Source: Spirochaetota bacterium (GTDB lineage Bacteria > Spirochaetota > Spirochaetia > Treponematales > Breznakiellaceae). From it: a DNA stretch of 48,679 bases. The stretch spans positions 1 through 48,679 of the forward strand of contig JAEXTK010000197.1 in assembly GCA_023406985.1 (NCBI GenBank), given 5' to 3'. The notes beneath the pieces are model-generated. The model saw only the letters and a list, made by a program, of their open reading frames with translations, was not told the origin of the DNA and did not search any database. Made by a program: the position numbers and the translations under genes. Each line of letters begins with the position of its first letter. The first letter of the stretch is position 1. Shown here piece after piece: positions 8,554 through 16,813 of the stretch.

Positions 8554-11500
8554 GTGCCTGAGTTGCCCCGCTCCGAGCGCAAGACGCAGAACCGAGTAAT
8601 CGACCTGTTCACCAATCCATCACGTTCTGACAACCTCGGCTACCGCTATCTTGGTGAGTGGAACAAGCGGGAGAACAACCGGGCCATCGAGACGGGATTG
8701 CTGCGCGACAATTTGATGGCTCGTGGCTATTCCTCCGCACATATATCCGCAGCGCTACAAAGACTGGAGACAGCCGCGGACTCGACGGGCATCACGCTCT
8801 ACCAGACCAATCTACGCACCTACCAGCTCATACGTTACGGCATCCCCGTCCAGATCGCCGTAGGTCAAGCGCACGAGACTGTTCATCTCGTCGACTGGGA
8901 ACATCCTGAGAAAAACGACTTCGCGTTAGCTGAGGAAGTGACGTTGAAGGGCGGCTATGAGCGCCGACCCGATATCGTTCTCTACCTCAACGGTTTGGCT
9001 ATAGCGGTGCTAGAGCTGAAGCGTTCCTCGGTTGAGCTTGCTGACGGTGTGCGACAGCTGATCACCAACCAGGAAGAGATCTTCAATATGGGTTTCTTCA
9101 GCACGGTGCAGCTTGTGTTGGCGGGCAGCGATTCTCAGGGGTTGCGCTACGGTACTATCGGTTCGCCGGAGCAGTTCTTCGTTGAGTGGAAGGATGAAGC
9201 TGTTGCAGACACTCATCCTATTTCCGGAGCGCTCCTAGATCGACCGATTGCCCAACTCTGTAACAAGAGCAGGCTACTCGACCTCGTCCGCAACTTCATC
9301 ATCTTCGACGCTGGCCACAAAAAGGTGCCACGGCCACATCAGTACTTCGCCGTCAAAGCCGCGCAGGCACGCATAGCGAGACATGAGGGTGGCGTTATCT
9401 GGCACACCCAAGGTTCGGGAAAGAGTATTCTGATGGTGCTGGTTGCCAAATGGCTCCTGGAGTACGAGAGCGCGGCACGCATCCTTGTTGTTACCGATCG
9501 TGACGAGTTAGACAAACAGATCGAGGGAGTGATGAAGAACGCTGGGGTGATCGGTACCGACTCGCCATCTCCCCGCATAACTAAGCGGGCGGAACTTGTC
9601 CAGAAGCTAGGTGACGTTTCTCCACGTCTCTTGTGCGCTCTTGTCCATAAGTTCGATCCAAGCGATCTGAACGGCCCACCGCCACCGGTCCATGGCCGCT
9701 TCTACGTCTTCGTCGACGAATGCCATCGTACCCAAGGCGGCGATATGAACAAGCAGATGAAACGCTGGATGGAAAAGGCGATCTTCATCGGATTCACCGG
9801 AACGCCCCTCCTGCGCAAAGACAAAGTGATGACGCGGGATATATTCGGTACTTACATCCATACGTACAAGTTCCACGAAGGCGTGGCCGACGGCGTTATC
9901 CTTGACCTAAAGTATGAGGCACGGGACGTACCGCAACGGCTCACCTCTCAAGAAGCGATCGATAGGTGGTTTGAGCAGAAGACCAGGAGACTCAACAATT
10001 TCCAGAAGGCGGTACTCCGCAAGCGCTGGGCGACTATGGAAGAGCTGATGAGCGCAGGGGAGCGCAAGCAACGCATCATCGCTAATATTGTCGAGGATTT
10101 CAGTCTCAAGCCGCGACTCAATAACGACCGCGGTACCGCTATCCTAGTTGCCCCGTCGATATACGACGCGTGCCATTATTTCCGGCTACTTCAGACCACG
10201 AGCTTCGGCCCGTATTGCGGAATCATCACATCCTACGAGCCAAACCACAATGCCATCTCCCGTGAACCTCCGAACAGTGACGAACGCTACAAGTTCGACA
10301 CGTATAAGGGGAATGAAGAACGAAGGATAGCAGGCGTTCTATCCGCAGGTCAGACTACCAAGCAGTATGAGGACGAGGCAAAACGGCGCTTCATCGAAGA
10401 GCCCGCGAACATGAAACTGTTAATCGTAGTCAGCAAATTGCTCACCGGGTTTGACGCGCCGAGCTGTACCTACATCTACCTCGACAACGAGTTGCGTGAC
10501 CACAACCTCTTCCAGGCGATCTGCCGTACGAACCGCCTCGATGGCGAGGACAAGGATTACGGACATATCGTCGACTTTAAGGAGTTGTTCGGCGAAGTTG
10601 AGGAGGCGATAGCAGTCTATAGTTCAGATGAACTTGATATCGACGAGGGGGACGGCGGCGATAACAACATCCATCTTAAGGACTGGCTAGCCGAAGGGAA
10701 GAAAAGGCTCGACGAAGCACGGGAAGTCCTTCGGTATCTGTGCGAGCCTGTCGCTCTGCCACGCGAAGTGGAGCACTTCCTCCTCTACTTCTGCGGCAAT
10801 GCGGCGAATCCAAACGCGCTCGGTGAGACAGAGACACTGCGCATCTCGTTCTATAAAGCGGTAGCCGTATTCGTCCGGGCCTTCGCGGCCATCGCCCAGG
10901 ATCTCACCGAAGCCGGGTACTCAGAAGCCGATGCAACTGCTCTACAGAGAGAAGTCGAATTCTACAGCGAGATTCGGTCCGCAATAAAGAAGCATTCGGG
11001 TGAGGAACTCGATATCAAGCCTTATGAAGCGGACATGCGCCACCTATTGAATACGTACGTCCAAGCCGATCCTGCATCTGATCTTGGAGAGTTGGGAGAG
11101 TTGTCTTTGACCGAGCTCATAATAAAGACAGGTATCCACGACGCCATTGCCAAAAAGCTCAACGAGAAAGGCAAGCTCACGAGGAATGCTATAGCGGAAG
11201 GAATCATAAATAACGTCAGGAAGACCATTATCAGGGACCAACTTACAGATCCTCGGTTTTATGAGCAGATGTCGAAGCTCCTCGACGACCTGATCAAGCA
11301 GAGCCGAGCGGATACAGCTGCATATGAAGAGTTCCTCCGAAAGGCCGAGGCGTTGGTTAAGCAACTTGCATCGAAAGAGCCCGAGGATGGCATCCCCGCC
11401 GTACTGCGTGGCAAACGTGAGGTGATAGTGCTTTACAACAACTTGCCTAAGATAATGAAAGGCAAGGATGGAAGCTCTGGCTGGATAGCTGAACCGGATG

Positions 11501-11694
11501 ATGAATACGGAGATGGACGGATTAGGTTAGCGCTCGAGATCGACCGCGTGATGCGCGAACGGGCTCCCGCTGGTTGGAAGGGAGACCAAGCTAGAGAGGC
11601 TCAGGTTCTCAATGCCCTCTTCCCCCTTCTCAATCGCAACCGAGAGGCGACACTTGCACTCTTTGAGATCATCAAGAACCAGCCGGGGTATTGA
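8554..11694 (+). CDS. hsdR: Type I restriction enzyme translocase/nuclease subunit HsdR
   Basis: 1046 residues. The N-terminal nuclease domain has a PD-(D/E)xK site (RRPDIVLYLNGLAIAVLELK, about residues 138-157). The SF2 helicase domains carry Walker A TQGSGKS (285-291) and Walker B DECH (388-391), with the later motif LLTGFDAP. The C-terminal third is helical and probably contacts the methylase. The start is GTG 8554, preceded by GGGAGG at 8543-8548. It cuts unmodified DNA after ATP-driven translocation as part of the HsdR2M2S complex. All motifs are intact, so the system looks functional. Confidence 0.95.
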   Translation: MPELPRSERKTQNRVIDLFTNPSRSDNLGYRYLGEWNKRENNRAIETGLLRDNLMARGYSSAHISAALQRLETAADSTGITLYQTNLRTYQLIRYGIPVQIAVGQAHETVHLVDWEHPEKNDFALAEEVTLKGGYERRPDIVLYLNGLAIAVLELKRSSVELADGVRQLITNQEEIFNMGFFSTVQLVLAGSDSQGLRYGTIGSPEQFFVEWKDEAVADTHPISGALLDRPIAQLCNKSRLLDLVRNFIIFDAGHKKVPRPHQYFAVKAAQARIARHEGGVIWHTQGSGKSILMVLVAKWLLEYESAARILVVTDRDELDKQIEGVMKNAGVIGTDSPSPRITKRAELVQKLGDVSPRLLCALVHKFDPSDLNGPPPPVHGRFYVFVDECHRTQGGDMNKQMKRWMEKAIFIGFTGTPLLRKDKVMTRDIFGTYIHTYKFHEGVADGVILDLKYEARDVPQRLTSQEAIDRWFEQKTRRLNNFQKAVLRKRWATMEELMSAGERKQRIIANIVEDFSLKPRLNNDRGTAILVAPSIYDACHYFRLLQTTSFGPYCGIITSYEPNHNAISREPPNSDERYKFDTYKGNEERRIAGVLSAGQTTKQYEDEAKRRFIEEPANMKLLIVVSKLLTGFDAPSCTYIYLDNELRDHNLFQAICRTNRLDGEDKDYGHIVDFKELFGEVEEAIAVYSSDELDIDEGDGGDNNIHLKDWLAEGKKRLDEAREVLRYLCEPVALPREVEHFLLYFCGNAANPNALGETETLRISFYKAVAVFVRAFAAIAQDLTEAGYSEADATALQREVEFYSEIRSAIKKHSGEELDIKPYEADMRHLLNTYVQADPASDLGELGELSLTELIIKTGIHDAIAKKLNEKGKLTRNAIAEGIINNVRKTIIRDQLTDPRFYEQMSKLLDDLIKQSRADTAAYEEFLRKAEALVKQLASKEPEDGIPAVLRGKREVIVLYNNLPKIMKGKDGSSGWIAEPDDEYGDGRIRLALEIDRVMRERAPAGWKGDQAREAQVLNALFPLLNRNREATLALFEIIKNQPGY

Positions 11695-12410
11695 TGGCAG
11701 AGACTATCAAGATCGGTGAGATCCTCATCACCTTGACGTACAAGAACATCAAACATGCCCATCTTTCGGTTCATCCACCGCTTGGTAGGGTTAGCATGGT
11801 CGTCCCTACTGGTACTCGCCTGGATGTTGCTCGAGCCTATGCGATTTCAAAGATCGGATGGATACGGCAACAACAATCAAGACTGCAAGGTCAGGCGAGG
11901 GAGACGCCCCGCCAATTCATCGAGCGGGAGAGTCACTATTTATGGGGCAGACGATATCTATTGTTCATTGTTGAGGAGGATACGAAGCCGTCAGTGCGTC
12001 TCAATCACCGTCGGATTACTCTTACAGTCCGCCCTGGAAGCAGCAAAGCTAAGCGTGCGGAAGTTATGCAGGAATGGCAGAGGGATCTGCTCCATGAAAT
12101 TGTTCCTACGCTTATCAAGCGATGGGAGCCGCGGCTTCACGTGACGGTGTCAAGTTACTTCCTTCAACGAATGAAGACGAAGTGGGGAGGCTGTAACCAC
12201 AGAGCGGGGAACATTCGACTCAATACTGAGCTCGTGAAAAAGCCTAAGGATCTTCTGGAGTATGTGGTAGTCCATGAAATGCTACACCTAGTCGAACCTA
12301 CTCATAGTGAACGCTTCATTGAACTCCTGGATGAACATTATCCCGAGTGGCGTGAGGCCCGCGCCGAACTCAACGCCCTCCCTCTCTCCGCTGAGAAATG
12401 GAGTGAATAA
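11694..12410 (+). CDS. YgjP/DUF45-type (M48-like) metallopeptidase linked to the RM operon
   Basis: A 238-residue protein of the YgjP/DUF45 family. The zinc site is VVHEMLHLVEPTHSERF, an HExxH motif with a downstream glutamate region, preceded by the family motif KWGGCN. The ATG at 11694 overlaps the hsdR stop (TGATG), so it is the likely start; the TTG three bases earlier is less likely. Members of this family often sit at the end of type I RM operons. Their substrate in that setting is unknown; a SprT-like role in clearing protein from DNA is one idea. Confidence 0.88.
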   Translation: MAETIKIGEILITLTYKNIKHAHLSVHPPLGRVSMVVPTGTRLDVARAYAISKIGWIRQQQSRLQGQARETPRQFIERESHYLWGRRYLLFIVEEDTKPSVRLNHRRITLTVRPGSSKAKRAEVMQEWQRDLLHEIVPTLIKRWEPRLHVTVSSYFLQRMKTKWGGCNHRAGNIRLNTELVKKPKDLLEYVVVHEMLHLVEPTHSERFIELLDEHYPEWREARAELNALPLSAEKWSE

Positions 12411-12851
12411 GGCATCAGTGTTTACCCTGACTCGAACGGAGCGTCCAGGAGACGAGACCGAAGTTCTCCTGATGTTCATATCCGGCTCCTTGGCTTTTAT
12501 TGTTATTACCGGGACCTCGATTGCACCGCATGAATGGGAGACAACGAACTTTGCGTCTCAAGTATACCATTATACGAGGTGGCTTCCCCACCGCCAGGCG
12601 CAACCAACGCTTCCCCTCGCGACGACCACGCCGCCCCACCTCGTGGTCTCCCTGCAGCTGCCTATTCCCAGCCGCTCCCGCCTCTCCACCCCCCATACCT
12701 TCCCCTTTCGCTATTTTTTTACACATTCTCCTGAAATCCCCTCTCTCGCGTGTTATGTTTGTTAAAAACACCATAGCCAGGCAGCACGTAGATATGGACC
12801 CCGTGTATGCGTCGCGCGTATGCGCGATAGATCATAATGTGGAGGTTCTCT
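12411..12851. other. Intergenic region after the RM operon
   Basis: No convincing gene is seen. An imperfect stem (CAGGAGAC at 12446-12453 with GTTCTCCTG at 12463-12471) 35 bases past the last RM gene could end transcription, but it has no T-run. A C-rich, T-rich stretch occupies 12580-12720. A promoter for the next gene probably lies in 12750-12840; no clean -35/-10 pair could be fixed. Confidence 0.5.
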
Positions 12852-13325
12852 ATGGCGGCTCAGAATCTGGTATCGGCGACCCTCAGTGCGGAAGCGAAGT
12901 CGGACATCCTGGCCAAGATCGCGGAGATCAAGGGGCAGCTCACCTTCCTCACCTCGATGAGCAGCGAAGATATCCATGGCCTCTTCAAGGTCGGCAACAA
13001 CTTCGCCCCATTCCTGGACAAGGCACGGGATGCGGTCAACGTGAATCCCGATATCATGCCCCGCGTGTTCAGCCTGGATGAGTTCAACCGCGACTATCTC
13101 CTCCTCAAAGATTTGACCGCCATCGGCAACCAACTCAAGCAACTCTCGGACGGCGTCCAAAACACCCTGCAGGCCGTCGGCTCCGATGCGATGGCCGAGG
13201 CGCTCGAAGTCTACGCCGCCGTCAGGCGCCACGCGGACAAGATCCCCGGCCTCAAGGTGACCGCGAACGACATGAGCGCATTCTTCAAGAAACAGAAGCA
13301 CAAAGCCGTTTCCGCCGAGGCCTGA
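12852..13325 (+). CDS. Conserved hypothetical alpha-helical protein preceding a 21-bp tandem array
   Basis: A 157-residue protein, predicted soluble and almost wholly helical. It opens with AAQNLVSATLSAEAKSDIL. Its middle section resembles an uncharacterised bacterial family of about 160 residues (pattern L-A-K-I-A-E-I-K ... F-L-T-S-M ... D-K-A), recognised by impression only. ATG 12852 was chosen because GGAGG (12841-12845) is six bases upstream; an ATG 15 bases earlier overlaps that site. No catalytic motif is visible. It is followed within 50 bases by the degenerate 21-bp repeat array, and the two may belong together. Function unknown. Confidence 0.75.
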   Translation: MAAQNLVSATLSAEAKSDILAKIAEIKGQLTFLTSMSSEDIHGLFKVGNNFAPFLDKARDAVNVNPDIMPRVFSLDEFNRDYLLLKDLTAIGNQLKQLSDGVQNTLQAVGSDAMAEALEVYAAVRRHADKIPGLKVTANDMSAFFKKQKHKAVSAEA

Positions 13326-13370
13326 TCCGCCTGCGCCCCCACGGACCGCGCGTCGGAGCGCGCACGGTCC

Positions 13371-13727
13371 GCCTTCCGTTTGGTCTCCCGATCCTTCCAG
13401 AACGTGCCCCGCATCCTCGCGATGGTGAGCGCCACCTTCTCGAGAGTGGGACGCACTCTCAAGTGAGTGACCGGCACTCTCACGAGAGTGGCGCGCACCT
13501 TCCGGAGAATGGCCGGCACCTTCATGAGAGTGACTGACACCTTCCCGAGAGTGACCAACACGCTCACGAGCGTAGACGCACCCCTTCGGAGAGTGAACAG
13601 CACCTTCCCGAGAGTAACGCGGACCTTCCGAAGAGTGGCGGGCTCAATCCAGAGAGTACCTAACAGTATCGCGGAAATGGAGGAACCGCTCTCGTAAGTG
13701 ACGCACACTTCGGGGAAGTAAAAATCA
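13371..13727. repeat. Degenerate tandem array, 21-bp period, about 16-17 units
   Basis: Units follow the pattern ACCTTC-NN-GAGAGTG-RNNRNC. Clear units begin at 13413, 13434, 13455, 13476, 13497, 13518, 13539, 13560, 13581, 13602, 13623, 13644, 13665 and 13686, and more worn ones at 13371, 13392 and 13707. Many units hold a small inverted repeat (CTCTC-NN-GAGAG; best at 13477-13488). As the period is exactly seven codons, both strands give open frames with heptad-like peptides (T-F-x-R-V-x-x on +). There are no unique spacers, so it is not a CRISPR array. No start site argues strongly for translation. Confidence 0.85.
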
Positions 13728-14178
13728 TGTCCACCTCCCTTTCTCGCTGCCCCCACTCGGAAGTCATGACTAGTCATCTTTCCTATAGCGATGACCGGAC
13801 CGTGTACCCAGAGAGACGCGAAGACGGCAGACATTACACTTCAACCCATCTCGCAGGCGAGTGGTCACCGCTTGATGGTTTGCAAGAGTGAGCCAGCCGA
13901 GCAAAGTAAAAAATGTTAACTAAAAGTTATGAAATAGGTTTATACTGCCCACAATATCGGTCTTGCCAAACATCCTGTATTCAGACCAGCTCCTTTGGAG
14001 CCAGTAGGGTTTGGAGAAATGGATTGCAAGCTATGCGAATCGGCTAACCCCACCGACAGCGGGAGGACGACGTCTAGCAGAAAGGCGCAGCCAGCGACGA
14101 AGATAATGAATAGGATAAGATATGCGGCCCTTGCGGGCGCGTTAATAAAGTCGGAATTTCGGAAATATAGAGGTAATC
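13728..14178. other. AT-rich non-coding stretch
   Basis: No supported gene. Base composition falls to AT-rich around 13900-13960. A TATACT hexamer preceded 19 bases upstream by TTAACT in that part could be a weak promoter. The rest (13980-14150) holds only short open frames without ribosome sites or recognisable protein sequence. Confidence 0.4.
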
Positions 14179-14391
14179 ATGAAAACAATCCTCGAACGTA
14201 TAGATTTCGGTAACGAAGCTAGTGACGACGTAGAATACGAAGACCCTAAACAGTATTTTGTTTCATTGCCAGAATTGGAAAGTTTATATGACTATGTTTG
14301 GAGGAATGAAATGCACCAACTAACAGATACTCATTTATCACAAACTTTCAAAATCGCATTTAGCACCTGCAATACAACTTGGAATAAAATC
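14179..14391 (+). pseudogene. Possible gene remnant, N-terminus of a P-loop ATPase-like protein
   Basis: An ATG at 14179 has a modest GAGG site five bases upstream. The first residues, LERIDFGNEASDDV followed by KQYFV, resemble the start of P-loop ATPases of the Sll1717 type, but the frame loses resemblance after about 40 codons. It then runs without a stop into the lipoprotein gene at 14392. I read this as a truncated remnant joined to the next gene, not as the true N-terminus of the lipoprotein. The family suggestion is weak. Confidence 0.3.
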
Positions 14392-15534
14392 ATGAGCAGA
14401 AAGATAGTTTGTCACCTTGTGGTAGCCATCTCAGTTATAGCCTTTATGGGATGCTCCGACCCTGTTTCGCATACCACTGACGCCCCGACGGATACCGTCA
14501 TCACTATTTCGGCAATATCTGGAGTGACGGTACCAGCTATTGAAACTACGCCGGCAACTAGCATTACCGAGAATGAACAATATACTGGCACGATAAGCTG
14601 GAGCCCTGAAGTCAACGGAACCTTTGCGGCAAGCACCGTATATACAACGACCATCTCATTAACAGAAAAACCTGGTTACACACTGAAGGGGGTAGTTTTC
14701 AACTTCTTTAAGGTGGCGGGGGCTACGAACACATGGCACTCAACAAATTCCGGCGTCATTAATGCATATTTCCCACGTACATTAGGTGCGCCGGTCAGCG
14801 ATGGTTCTTCTGTCAACATAGGTATACTCAAGGCGGTCCAAGGCGGCAACTTCAACCATGAGAGTGCAATTGATAGTTCGGTAAGTAGTTTTCGCATTAG
14901 CCAACATGAAATAACTGGAGAGCAGTATGCCGCAGTGATGGGTGTTGCCGACCCGAGCTATTTTGCCAGCATTCCCAATAATCCCGTTGAGAGCGTGACA
15001 TGGTTTGATGCTGTTGAATTCTGTAATAAGTTGAGCGCGCTTGAGGGCTTGACTGAAGTCTATACTATAAATGGCCGGATGCCGGCCGCGGGTTACCCCA
15101 TTACTAATGCAACAGTAAGCGCCAACTGGAGCGCAAATGGCTATCGGCTGCCGACAGATGCCGAGTGGCAGTTCGCAGCGCAAGGTGGGAATGATACCAA
15201 CCACTATACTTATGCGGGATCCAACACTATCGATAACGTAGCGTGGATGACTACAAATTCAGGCAATACTACTCACTCCGTGGGCGGAAAGATTTCGAAC
15301 GAACTAGGCCTTTACGATTTGAGCGGGAATGTCGAAGAATGGTGTTGGGATTGGTATGACCTATATCCTTCTTCTATCCTTCTTGACTACCGAGGAGCCG
15401 ATTCGGGAATGTACCGCATCACTCGCGGTGGCAATTGGTACTCCACTGAGCAGTTCTGCGATGTGGCTGACCAACATGTCGCATATCCATACTATCAGAG
15501 TAGTAAGGTTGGATTTCGGGTCGTTCGCCCCTGA
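14392..15534 (+). CDS. Lipoprotein with formylglycine-generating-enzyme (SUMF1) fold
   Basis: 380 residues. The start at ATG 14392 gives a lipoprotein signal peptide with a spirochaete-style relaxed lipobox (FMGC, Cys21). Next is a module of about 90 residues (TVPAIETTPATSITENEQYT ... GYTLKGV) like the repeats common in spirochaete surface proteins. The C-terminal 200 residues are an FGE-sulfatase domain: NPVESVTWFDAVEFCNKLS, YRLPTDAEWQFAA, GNVEEWCWDWYD, RGGNWYS and VGFRVVRP. Of the two active-site cysteines of true FGE only the second (QFCD) has a match. It is therefore more likely a binding or surface-display protein than an enzyme. GC content is low relative to the chromosome. Confidence 0.85.
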   Translation: MSRKIVCHLVVAISVIAFMGCSDPVSHTTDAPTDTVITISAISGVTVPAIETTPATSITENEQYTGTISWSPEVNGTFAASTVYTTTISLTEKPGYTLKGVVFNFFKVAGATNTWHSTNSGVINAYFPRTLGAPVSDGSSVNIGILKAVQGGNFNHESAIDSSVSSFRISQHEITGEQYAAVMGVADPSYFASIPNNPVESVTWFDAVEFCNKLSALEGLTEVYTINGRMPAAGYPITNATVSANWSANGYRLPTDAEWQFAAQGGNDTNHYTYAGSNTIDNVAWMTTNSGNTTHSVGGKISNELGLYDLSGNVEEWCWDWYDLYPSSILLDYRGADSGMYRITRGGNWYSTEQFCDVADQHVAYPYYQSSKVGFRVVRP

Positions 15535-15541
15535 CGCACCC

Positions 15542-15605
15542 AGAGGGTCAGACCCCTCTTTGACGCAGAGTAATTGATGTTCGATCGCCCGGAGGGTCAG
15601 ACCTC
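15542..15605. repeat. Two REP-like GGGTCAGACC palindromes
   Basis: AGAGGGTC-A-GACCCCTCT (15542-15559) and GAGGGTCAGACCTC (15592-15605) are two variants of the same small palindrome, 50 bases apart. GGGTCAGACCC-type palindromes are known as REP sequences mobilised by RAYT (IS200-like) transposases in many bacteria. No RAYT gene is in the window. The first copy lies only eight bases past the lipoprotein stop and could also act as a transcript end. Confidence 0.5.
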
Positions 15606-15760
15606 AATATATTACTCATCGCTCACCCGCCAGAAGGCGGTGAATCTCTAGATAACGCCAATCCGCTACGCGGAACGGGCTTGCCGGCTAGGCGAAATGT
15701 CGGGCGACCCCCAGGCGTATGAATGCTTCGACCTCCGCTGAACCATCCATCGATTCCGCC

Positions 15761-15794
15761 CGGGAGCCTCGCCTTTAGCCAGGCGAGGCTCCCG
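15761..15794 (-). terminator. Strong hairpin downstream of the membrane zinc-ribbon gene
   Basis: A perfect 14-bp stem, CGGGAGCCTCGCCT with AGGCGAGGCTCCCG, around a six-base loop. It starts eight bases after the stop of the leftward gene at 15802. There is no following T-run, so rho-independent action is not certain, but position and strength suggest a transcript end or stabiliser. Confidence 0.6.
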
Positions 15795-15801
15795 TGGCGG
15801 C

Positions 15802-16533
15802 TCAATCGTAGGTGACCTTCGCATTGGCCTCCATGAAGCCAATGACGGGGTTGTCGCGGCTGAAGCGCTCACGATAGGCGGGATTGGCGAAGCGCGGCAT
15901 GATGAGTTCTATAGTGTCGCCCTTGGCTCCCTCGGCGGTGAAGACGAAGGAAGCGCGCTTTAGGCCGCCGAGCTTCTTGAGCTCATAGGCCTCGGGTTCG
16001 GGGAAGGGCTTGAGGAGGAGGGGGAATATGAAGCCGATGAAGACGAGGAAGGCAAAGGCGCCGCCGATGATGGAGCCGAGCTCGCCTTCCTTTAGTCCGG
16101 GGATGGCGATGAGGGCGGCGATCGCGAAGGCGAGGATGAGGAGGAAACCGACGATCGAACGCCGGGATTTGGCCCTCTTCATTCCCTTGTCGATGGCCTT
16201 GGAGCAGGAAGGGCAGATGCCGATTGGGAAGGAGTAGTCCGTGGTCGTGGTCGTGGTGTTGATCTGGCTACCTATTTGCGAACTGTCCACGTTGACGAAC
16301 TTCCTCTTGAGACTACGTTCTTCGAGTCCCGAATCGGCCAGGCAGACGGGGCAAGCCTTCGGTATGGAGAAGCTCCCCGAAAGCGTGGCCTTCGAAGTTT
16401 CCTCGTCGATCGCGCATCCCGCGTGCTTGAGGATCAAGAGTTTGCTCTGCATCGCCAGGGAGGCCATCATAAGGTCGTTGAATTCCTTGGTACCCTCGAT
16501 GCGCTTGATAAAGTCCGATTCCCTGTCGCCCAC
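15802..16533 (-). CDS. Membrane protein with two CxxC pairs (zinc-ribbon-like), function unknown
   Basis: 243 residues from a GTG start at 16533, which has GGGAGGA five bases upstream. Residues 1-120 are soluble and hold ACPVC and ICPSC, two CxxC knuckles that could bind one zinc ion. Two hydrophobic segments follow (about 126-148 and 153-175), then a soluble domain of 70 residues. No enzyme motif was recognised. It stands alone, divergent from the hydrolase gene. Function unknown. Confidence 0.7.
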   Translation of the reverse strand: MGDRESDFIKRIEGTKEFNDLMMASLAMQSKLLILKHAGCAIDEETSKATLSGSFSIPKACPVCLADSGLEERSLKRKFVNVDSSQIGSQINTTTTTTDYSFPIGICPSCSKAIDKGMKRAKSRRSIVGFLLILAFAIAALIAIPGLKEGELGSIIGGAFAFLVFIGFIFPLLLKPFPEPEAYELKKLGGLKRASFVFTAEGAKGDTIELIMPRFANPAYRERFSRDNPVIGFMEANAKVTYD

Positions 16534-16813
16534 GTAGTCCTCCCGGTGATGAGACTGATAGTAGGAACGGTCATTTCGAAATTGCGGGAACTTTTCTCAG
16601 GACTTCGAGGTTTGACATCGTTTCCGTTTTTCGAATGGCTGCTCGCTTTTAATTTTTCCGGCAACGCCGACGCTCAAAATGGTAAGGCAGACCAATTTCT
16701 GTTGTCAACTTTGTTTTTAAACATTTCACCATCCGCTGAATCAATCAACCTTCGATTCCGGCTTGATGAAGTCCGCGATGGCTGGCAGGATGGTCGCGCA
16801 ATGGGGGGGACGA

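Noticed and set aside
13467..13697. Repeat-encoded heptad peptide as a real gene
   Set aside because: Both strands are open because the period is a multiple of three; no ribosome site or conserved start supports translation on either strand.
13371..13727. CRISPR array
   Set aside because: Units of 21 bp follow each other directly with no unique spacers and no cas genes are present.
14392..15800. Complete diversity-generating retroelement
   Set aside because: The FGE-fold protein would be a suitable target, but there is no reverse transcriptase and no template repeat near it.
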